Shown here piece after piece: positions 57,749 through 64,000 of a stretch of DNA of 64,000 bases. The notes under the pieces were generated by a model. The model had not been told where the DNA came from and did no database searches. It saw only the letters and a program-made list of their open reading frames with translations. The position numbers and the translations under genes are program-made. This stretch comes from Gracilariopsis chorda (lineage: Eukaryota > Rhodophyta > Florideophyceae > Gracilariales > Gracilariaceae), in contig NBIV01000123.1 of assembly GCA_003194525.1 (NCBI GenBank), forward strand, positions 1-64,000, written 5' to 3'. How positions within the stretch are numbered: position 1 is the first letter of the stretch; every line of letters starts with the position of its first letter.

Positions 57749-58399
57749 CTATTGATTCAATCCATGAGTCGAGATAAGGCCTTTGGATAAGTAGGCTTGT
57801 TTATATTTCCGGAAAATCCGTTCCGCATGATCTTTACGAAGGATCGCCTTGCTGCGGCGACCAGAACGCCCCACAATATCGTCCAAGAGCTGAGTACAGT
57901 AGCATAGATTCTCAGACGTCTCACAAGACCACATTAATAGCGATACAACGGAAGTATGATAGCCAGGGACGTCAACGGGGCCCAACACATGCACGCTGGA
58001 AGCACCAGTGACGCCAAGTACGGTACTAGAAATTGTGCTAAACCCTGAATTGCGTACTTTCTTGCGGGTTTCTAATCCGTACCAGAACGTCCCTAGAGAT
58101 ATGTTGAAAAAGAAGAAATGAAAAGAAACACCCAGAGAGATTTGTAGGAGCTCGAAATAGGAGGTCGGAAAGACAACCGAAGAGGCAACGTTTGAGAGGC
58201 AAGTACGGAAAGAGGGGAACAGATAATACACCAAAAACGTTCTTATCCCTTTTGTAGATACATTCCTAACCTCTGCGAGTAAGAAAAGGACGTGGGAGAG
58301 CCTTTGTGGCGAGAAAGATTGGTTATGAGAGCGGGGAAGTGAGAGTAGAGGGGTCGGAGGTGACTTCCGAAGTTGGGAGTGAAACGGTTTTGAATTCAC
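57749..58399 (-). CDS. Unidentified protein, upstream part (216 aa)
   Basis: A minus-strand frame whose C-terminal half looks genuinely coding: SVHVLGPVDVPGYHTSVV, LMWSCETSENLCYCTQLLDD, then a basic GRSGRRSKAILRKDHAERIF and FRKYKQAYLSK. The first ~100 residues are low-quality (Ser/Pro/Phe-rich) and may be non-coding, so the true start could be near 58080. It precedes 57066-57728 on the same strand. Its 5' end is directly beside the inverted repeat of the jerky-like element (58403), which has probably replaced the original upstream part. Confidence 0.35.
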   Translation of the reverse strand: MNSKPFHSQLRKSPPTPLLSLPRSHNQSFSPQRLSHVLFLLAEVRNVSTKGIRTFLVYYLFPSFRTCLSNVASSVVFPTSYFELLQISLGVSFHFFFFNISLGTFWYGLETRKKVRNSGFSTISSTVLGVTGASSVHVLGPVDVPGYHTSVVSLLMWSCETSENLCYCTQLLDDIVGRSGRRSKAILRKDHAERIFRKYKQAYLSKGLISTHGLNQ

Positions 58400-58402
58400 A
58401 TA

Positions 58403-60461
58403 CAGTAGGTAACCCTCAATAGTTCATCCCCATGCCAGGACCCGTGAAAACGAACTATTGACAGTACGAACTATCAAGAGAGCCTTGCTGGCACATCACA
58501 TTTACTTGCTAAAATGCTCGGAAATGAGCGTCTGCCGGCTCTTCTTCCTTCCCTGCTCTCGGCAGGCCTCAAAAAAGGCTCTTTTAGCCCTCCGAAGCCC
58601 TTCACTTGCTCCTAAAACCCCCGTTTTCTCTGCCAAGTCTTCAACTCCCTCAAACAGCTTCGCAACGTCACGAAGCGGCGGTAGCAGCATTGGCGTTTGC
58701 GGTGCTTCCTCCACGGGATAGGCTTCATTAAGAGCTTCACTTTCCATGCCAGCCACACCTATTAAAGCCTCTTCGATTTGACCAAATGACTCATTGACCA
58801 TTGCTTCCCGCACGTCGTCTTCTTCCTCTATCGTAACCCACCGCCGGATATCAGCGACGTTGATACGACTATCCCCCGATGGGGTAACGAAATCAGAACT
58901 GTCAACTTGTATTCTTGCAAACAGGCGGGGTAGAAAAGATATATCTTCCTCTTCTATGACGCTTTTCTCCTTCTTGACCTTACCATGTATTCCTATTAGC
59001 TTGTTGTTTGCTCCACGTGGAAGAATATCTGCCTTGATCCAGCAGCGAGCCAAAGTGGTCTCTGTTATATCCTCCCATGCTTCAAAAATTAAGTCACACA
59101 CGTCTAGCATATGCGGATCGTGGCCCTCGTCCAGACCCTTTAAACCAGCTTTCACTTTCTTGGAGCCCTCTCGAAGAATATCACGGTCTTCTATTGTCGA
59201 TGCGATGCGTTCCAGTAAACGAGATTTATACTTGAGCTTTAGAACCGCAATCACACCCATATCCATCGGTTGGAAAATGGATGTACAGTTTGGGGGAAGT
59301 GTGAAAATAGACACTTGCCCCCGGGCATCCAGCAAATCCGCTCCATGCGGGCCGCAGTTATCCATGACGAGGGCCACATTCTCCGAAGTTTTACCGCGGA
59401 TGAAAGGCAAGAACACAGAATAAAATCATTCTCGAAACGTTATAGAGTCCGACCATGCGTTCTTCTGGCTGAAGTACTTCACTGCGGGACGACCTTTCCG
59501 GAAGCAACGAGGATTTTTTGCGGTCCCAATGATACTCATCGGCACCTTCAAGGTACCAGTCGCATTTGTGCAGACGTAGATAGAAACGCGTGCTTTTGCC
59601 TTCATGGCCTTCGTCCCCCTCAGGTTTTTGTCGTTCTCGGAAGACAGGACGTAGGTTTTCTTTGGGAAAAGCTTGTAAAAGAGGCCCGTCTCATCCATAT
59701 TAAAGATAAATGCTTCGCCAAAGTCGGCAAGCTGCTCCCGTAGACGTGCTATCCCTTCTGATACATCTTTAACCACGACGCTGACACCCTCCCCATGCAA
59801 CCGTATCGAACGTAATGCTTGTCGTCGCGTGAAGGCTGTGAGTCACCTAGCGGAGGCGGAAAATGCCTCCAGTTGAAGTCGCTTGGCGTCATGATGCTCC
59901 TTCTTCAGGAGAACGTCATGAATGTGAAGTGCACGACAACGTAGGACGGAACCTGAGAGCGGTAGTTTCGCAAAACGTGCAATTTGCACAAATTTGTACA
60001 ATACCGATTCGATGTCCGGAAAGCGTGGAGCTTGAAGCGCTTTAAACTGCGTGTTCGATGCGCTCTGTTGGAAAGCAGCTAGAACGGTTTCAGACTGCGC
60101 GCGTGTCTTTTGTATCGTTCGTTCCGTGCATCCAAAGCGGATCGCTGGTTCTTTCACAGTAATGCCGTTCGATAGATCATCGAGGATGTCCCTTTTCTCA
60201 GCCAGGGTTAGACGTTTGCGTCTGACCTTCGTGGAGGTGGTAGGAAGTGACGCCATTGTGCGGGAGATGTTGGTAGGCGCGGTCGCGATGAAAATGGAAT
60301 GGATGTGATGCGGGCGGGTACAGTTCTACGGTCGGGGATCGGGGCTACAGCAGGGGTTTCGTGTACACTTGTACACGTAGGGACATCCGTGACATCGCCG
60401 AAATGGCGAACTATCGGCGTAACGAACTATTGAATTGCGAACGATTACGGAGCCCCCCCTG
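58403..60461 (-). mobile_element. Jerky/Tigger-like DNA transposon with TA duplication
   Basis: TA at 58401-58402 and 60462-60463 brackets a 2059-bp element. The left end reads CAGTAGGTAACCCTCAATAG and the right end, in reverse complement, CAGGGGGGCTCCGTAATCG: diverged terminal inverted repeats with the CAG start of the pogo superfamily. Subterminal ACGAACTAT/AATAGTTCG words occur several times at both ends (58411-58480; 60395-60450), likely transposase binding sites. It holds one transposase frame. Confidence 0.8.
58502..60256 (-). pseudogene. Jerky-type DDE transposase, one frame with two in-frame TGA
   Basis: A single 585-codon frame on the minus strand. N-terminus: a CENP-B/psq-type helix-turn-helix (KRLTLAEKRDILDDL, FGCTERTIQKTR; about residues 15-55). 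Second DNA-binding domain: HHDAKRLQLEAFSAS then FTRRQALRSIRLHGEG (about 120-158). DDE core: FNMDETGLFYKLFP (Asp188), VALVMDNCGPHG (Asp299) and PPNCTSIFQPMDMGV (Asp332). The C-terminal tail is rich in acidic residues. The only interruptions are TGA at codon 138 (59843-59845), where the family has the Trp of the S-x-x-W-L-x-x-F motif, and at codon 277 (59426-59428), where it has the Trp of F-x-E-W-F. Both fit a TGG-to-TGA change. All catalytic Asp are present, so decay is slight. Confidence 0.85.
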
Positions 60462-60463
60462 TA

Positions 60464-60900
60464 CAAAGAGCAAGGACCGCTTATCAAAGACCCACAGAAC
60501 AAGTCAAAATGGAAGATTTTCGTATTTTCTCTAAAATGCTCCAAACCTCACGCACTCTAGGGGTCACTAGAGGGTTTACGCAATGCCATATTTTTTCACA
60601 TGGGTTGTAAATTGAGGGAAACGTTGAAAAAGTGGTCGAGGTTTCCCACAAGGGGGTTGCCAAGCCATGTGAGTTTTCGCTTGGAGCTCGCTTAAGCGAA
60701 ATAGGAAAAAAGTACCTCTGAGAGACCTCCTCCTGCAATGAATTGGGGGCACTCTTCCCGCCATAACGGTGATGCTTATCAAGGCAATCCGGATCGTCTT
60801 CCTCCTCTATCGAGGAGGCTCCAGTCAGCTCCATTACGCCATGTCCACTATCCCGCCCAAATCATCGCGACCACCCCGGCTTACTCCCCGTCCAAGTCAA
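60464..60900. other. Stretch without recognisable gene
   Basis: Short overlapping frames on both strands, none with a domain. The end may contain the 5' flank of the Myb/SANT-like gene. Confidence 0.35.
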
Positions 60901-60949
60901 TCTTCGGCTCATCACGACACAACTGGTCCATCAGCTACTATATCGCCAA

Positions 60950-61826
60950 CGTAAACAACTGCAGATCCACCAACTCCCAAGCGACGCAGAAGTTTGCGCT
61001 TTTTGGTGGCATGGGATATAATCATGCTCAAAGCCGTCATCGCAGTTGATGGACATCTCTCACCAAATGTTGAGGCAAAGCGACGATACGAAGAAGCACT
61101 CTCCATTTTCTTGTGAAACATTCCTTCAGGGGCTCTAAGCGAAGTCCATGCCCCAACTTGGAAATCATTGAGTGATCGCTTCAAGAAGATTGTCAGCGAC
61201 CATTATTCCGCTGTGAGGTTAAACGGCATCGCTTCCGGTATAATCGAAATAGGAGGGAAGAAGGAGATAATTTTGGATGATGTGGTTCTTGCGATTGACG
61301 AGTGGGAGGAACAGACGAGGACGGAACGCGAAGAACGCACAGAGCTCGATAGACGGTTGGCTACTGCGGGTGAAGAGATCAAAACAAGTGCGCTTGGCCA
61401 GGAGCTGAGATCCGCGGAGGACGTTGTCGAGGATGGGAATGTGCCAACCGAGGTAAGGAGGGAAAGGCAAAACGTGCTGCTGTACTGGACTACGAAGTCA
61501 AGGAGCGGGATTTGATTAGGGAGAACATTGCGACGCGACGCGATATGGAAGAGAGGAGCCTTTGCGTTGACGAGGAGCGACTCTCTATCGGGGGCGACCG
61601 AGACCAATGCATTGAAACCCATTGGGCGCGCCAACGTGAGCAAGAAGCGGAACGAGTGCGGCTTGAAGAGAAGCGCATTGAGTTCGAAGAGCGAAAAGCG
61701 GCGCTTGAGAGAGATGAGAGCCATGAAGCGCTCAAAGAACGCAAAGAAATGATAGATATGCTAGAAGCTTTAGATAAGAGGCTTCAGGAAACGCCCATTA
61801 GGTGCTTGCTTGCGCGCCCCTCTTAA
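60950..61826 (+). pseudogene. Myb/SANT-like protein with coiled-coil tail (Harbinger partner?)
   Basis: The reading starts near 60950 with a basic PKRRRS stretch and VAWDIIMLKAVIAVDGHLSP. It continues with PTWKSLSDRFKKIVSDHY, then ASGIIEIGGKKEIILDD and AIDEWEEQTRTEREERTELD, followed by a highly charged helix (EQEAERVRLEEKRIEFEERK) typical of a coiled coil. This is the layout of the Myb/SANT-type trihelix DNA-binding proteins that accompany PIF/Harbinger transposases and are abundant in oomycete genomes as I recall. It is broken by a TGA at 61114-61116 and by one frame change near 61480. It is convergent with the DDE transposase remnant at 62260-63000. Confidence 0.6.
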
Positions 61827-61829
61827 AGG

Positions 61830-62250
61830 GTCGAGGGTGAGGCGAGCGCAAAGTCCTCCGCAACGGCACGCTCCTCTCTTCGCTCGTCGCAGTGCCTTTG
61901 CTGCAGACTTTGCACTCGCCGCACCTTCGAACCATTAGAAGGGCTCTAAAGCGTAGAACCCAGTCCTGCGTTCTTTAGGCTGCCAGGTACTCCGCCAGTC
62001 CCGGAGATGTGCAATTGAAGAATGGGCTCATTTTCTGCCCCCATTCATACAGCGCCAGAAGTTCAGAGCAGGGCCGCAGCTTTTTAGAGTAAAGCGATAG
62101 GTGCGTGACGTACTTTCATATGTCTTTTGTAATCCTGTGATGATCAGATTTGCTTCATGTACTTGAATGTCCATTCGACAGCCTTCTGCACGCTACTCAT
62201 GGCAGTATTATAGGCTGTTACTTGTGACTGGCCCTTACGCGAGGAAAAGT
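61830..62250. other. Spacer between the two Harbinger-like genes
   Basis: No frame with a domain. It includes a short inverted sequence around 61830-61940 (GAGGCGAGCGCAAAGTC against GACTTTGCACTCGCCGC), so a stem of ~15 bp is possible. Confidence 0.45.
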
Positions 62251-62259
62251 GGTCTGCAA

Positions 62260-63000
62260 TCATGTTCTTATAGTATAAGCTGCATGTTCGTATAGGCAAT
62301 ACTGCTGCCCGTCAACCAGGAGTACGTTTTGTACCTCTGCATCGATTCCACTGTCCCAATAGACCGTCATGTGGTGACGTCTCCTGACTTCAGGTTCATA
62401 TAAGTGGAACAGTAAACCATCAGGTGTCGTGGCAGACCAGTAAAAGAGACAGTGAAACCTTTTGTGCCCAGAATAGCACGTTCGTCGTAGAGCAGCCGGT
62501 TCCCCAGGTCGACAAATCTGGAACTTTTTGCCATGAATGAAGCCTACGCAGTTCTGCAAAGGTTCTCCCTTTTCTTCCACCGTTAATGCATATCGAACAG
62601 TCATAATGCCCATCAAGGACGTCCCAACACTAAAAATTAAGTGCGGTATTGATGCGACTATGCTCTATATAACATACCAGAAAAATTTGGATAGCGCTGA
62701 TGAACGCATGAAAAAAATGGGCTCTACGTCAAGCCAGCGAATGGATAATGCAAAAATGCATAGCATGAGGCGTTTTGCAGTAAACAGAGATATTCCGTGC
62801 CGAGACCGTTCTGTTTTGCTACTGCTCTAGTGGCTGAGCTAGCATATGGTATCGATATGTGAGGCAAGGAATCAAAAGAGGAAAAAACATAGCTCTGTAT
62901 ACAAAGAAGTGATGTTGAAGGTGGTACTGGAAATTGCGCTTGAACGCGCGTTTAGCATTCAAACGTCTTGAGCGCGTTCTGTATGAAGACAAGATAAATG
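62260..63000 (-). pseudogene. PIF/Harbinger-type DDE transposase remnant
   Basis: The clearest part (62260-62616) shows NCVGFIHGKKFQICRPG, then YSGHKRFHCLFYWSATTPDG, LLFHLYEPEVRRRHHM, and a closing YEHAAYTIRT-like stretch. This is the order of DDE_Tnp_4 transposases (D-G after GFI, GHKR-x-H, P-D-G, R-H-D, D-x-A-Y). The first and second acidic positions read His here, so the copy is inactive. Upstream (about 62640-62830) the helical region before it is still visible (KRLMLCIFALSIRWLDVEPI, SALSKFFWYVI), interrupted by stops. Ordinary length would be ~400 residues. Confidence 0.65.
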
Positions 63001-63301
63001 TAAAAGGACCTCGGCGTCTTGATCGTGAACTAACGCTAGTTTAAGCAGGTGCAGACGATGAGCGTTGCGTCGTTTTGCACGCCCAATTGCGTAGTCTTTC
63101 TGATGCATCAGAAGTTGTGTCGAGTAGTTCAGCGGATCTTCGGAGAGACAACTCGTACTCATATACAAGACATGTTTCTCTTCAGCGTAATTGTAGTTCT
63201 CTGCCGTATGACTTGGCCGGGGACGGAACACGTGTGGCCGTGTCAAGTCACGAAATTGGAACCATTTTTATTTGCGTAAGATCTCTACTGGCGTGTTTCA
63301 C

Positions 63302-63537
63302 ACCGGACTTGTGGCCTAGTGGTCTTGGTCATCGCAGGTTATGGGCCCAGACGCCGGGTACCATCTGTGACACGTGTGTGTGTTGCGCGCACACCTCGAT
63401 CTCACGATCTCATCCGCATTCTCTGACTTCTCCACACGCCTGCGGCTGGGGGGGTGTGTGGTGTATATTTGCGCTGCCATAGGAGTCACTGCCATGGTTA
63501 ATACCGGATTTGTGGCCTTGTGGTTTTGGTCATCACA
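63302..63537 (+). mobile_element. Short direct-repeat structure with copia-type primer site
   Basis: ACCGGA(C/T)TTGTGGCCT then GTGGT(C/T)TTGGTCATC occurs at about 63302-63336 and again at about 63503-63537, ending in CA both times. Directly after the first copy is GGTTATGGGCCCAG (63337-63350), identical to the primer site of the copia elements but in plus orientation. This looks like a miniature terminal-repeat element (TRIM-like). Alternatively, TGGCCTAGTGG fits a tRNA A-box and the unit could be a tRNA-derived SINE head. No coding sequence. Confidence 0.45.
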
Positions 63538-63559
63538 CGGGCTTCGCACACGATCGTTG

Positions 63560-63675
63560 TGCTTGCCGTGGCTGCGCCGCGCTTAGCTGCGCGCGGCTAA
63601 GCTGCAATCGAACGGGCCGCAGCGCGCCGTTGGTGGCCGAAGGCCGCGCCACTAGTGGTCGAAGGCCGCTTCCCT
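63560..63675. repeat. GC-rich palindrome cluster
   Basis: It includes the near-perfect stem GCTTAGCTGC/GCGGCTAAGC (63581-63602) and two CGAAGGCCGC words. The reverse complement shows GGCCTTCGGCC followed by GCGCTGCGG, like the start module of the HPR elements, so it may be a fourth, partial HPR copy. Confidence 0.45.
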
Positions 63676-64000
63676 TGTTGTTGGTATAAGTGTTGTGTGT
63701 TTGAAGCGAAACTGGAAGAGCTGCTCGTCTTCACGGCAGCTTGTTTCTTTCCAAATTCTTTCAGCACATAAAGCGGAGACGACGTCGATTCTATCGCCAC
63801 CTTTTTCGTTGAGAACGGCCACCGCAAACCTTCTCAAGCGGAACAGGAAGCCAAACTGTTCGACTTTCAGGTTACCCTGCTGTAACGATACAATCAGGGT
63901 GCGATGTTGGAGCAGGGTTCGCAGATCGAGTGAGAACATCTTGTTGATCGGTTGAAACTGTGAGTTGTGAGCGGCGATTTTGGTTTTCACCTCTCGCGGC
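63676..64000 (-). other. Unassigned end of window
   Basis: A 112-codon minus frame (63652-63990) has some protein character (MFSLDLRTLLQHRTLIVSLQ, FLFRLRRFAVAVLNEKGG) and is open toward the window edge. I recognise no family; it could be the downstream end of a gene that starts outside. Confidence 0.25.

Noticed and set aside
58794-59743. Plus-strand 209- and 157-codon frames
   Set aside because: Antisense to the jerky-like transposase, which shows all family motifs.
58502-60256. A nuclear code with TGA as tryptophan
   Set aside because: Two TGA codons in one transposon copy are better explained by TGG-to-TGA mutation; the intact Tigger gene uses only TGG. Kept only as an alternative in the finding.

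Overview
The window is a eukaryotic stretch made almost entirely of transposable elements. I found no convincing host housekeeping gene, rRNA gene, functional tRNA gene, bacterial operon or CRISPR array. The organism cannot be fixed from the sequence. The families present (Ty1/copia with a copia-type half-tRNA primer site, Ty3/Gypsy, pogo/Tigger, jerky-like, Harbinger-like, and a DNCxGQN-type transposase) and the GC-rich palindromic repeats fit a large repeat-rich genome. A red alga or an oomycete/stramenopile is my best guess, from remembered similarity of the copia Gag and the Myb/SANT-like protein.

Layout. 1-7748 is a mosaic of Ty1/copia fossils from four LTR families, which I call A, B, C and D, including a solo LTR with a 5-bp target duplication. 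7749-19869 is a tandem array: five LTR-A copies alternate with four nearly identical LTR-gag-protease blocks (period 2825 bp, minus strand). 19870-22613 holds the complementary integrase-RT-RNase H half of the same family on the plus strand. 22614-34393 holds two family-B copia copies on the minus strand that share one LTR and carry three insertions. 34394 to about 42950 is an old Ty3/Gypsy element on the plus strand. 42990-44333 is a hairpin-rich zone with two tandem copies of a small structured repeat (HPR); a third copy lies inside the copia element at 33.3-33.9 kb.

The right third is DNA transposons. A complete Tigger-like element (44476-46693) has TA target duplication, terminal inverted repeats and an open 617-codon transposase. 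A decayed DNCxGQN-type transposase lies at 48.0-49.5 kb. A roughly 6-kb multi-domain element at 50.7-56.9 kb has a DUF6589-like part, a flap-nuclease-like part and a CXC cysteine tail. An unidentified two-frame gene lies at 57.0-58.4 kb. A jerky-like element (58403-60461) has one 585-codon frame interrupted only by two TGA codons, both where the family carries tryptophan. A Harbinger-like pair (Myb/SANT protein plus DDE transposase, convergent) lies at 60.9-63.2 kb. A short direct-repeat structure with a copia-type primer site lies at 63.3-63.5 kb.

The most unusual features are the tandem LTR-gag-protease array, together with repeated junctions that stop exactly at a U3 terminus; the HPR family; and the uncharacterised 50.7-56.9 kb element. 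Retroelements are described only as fossils.
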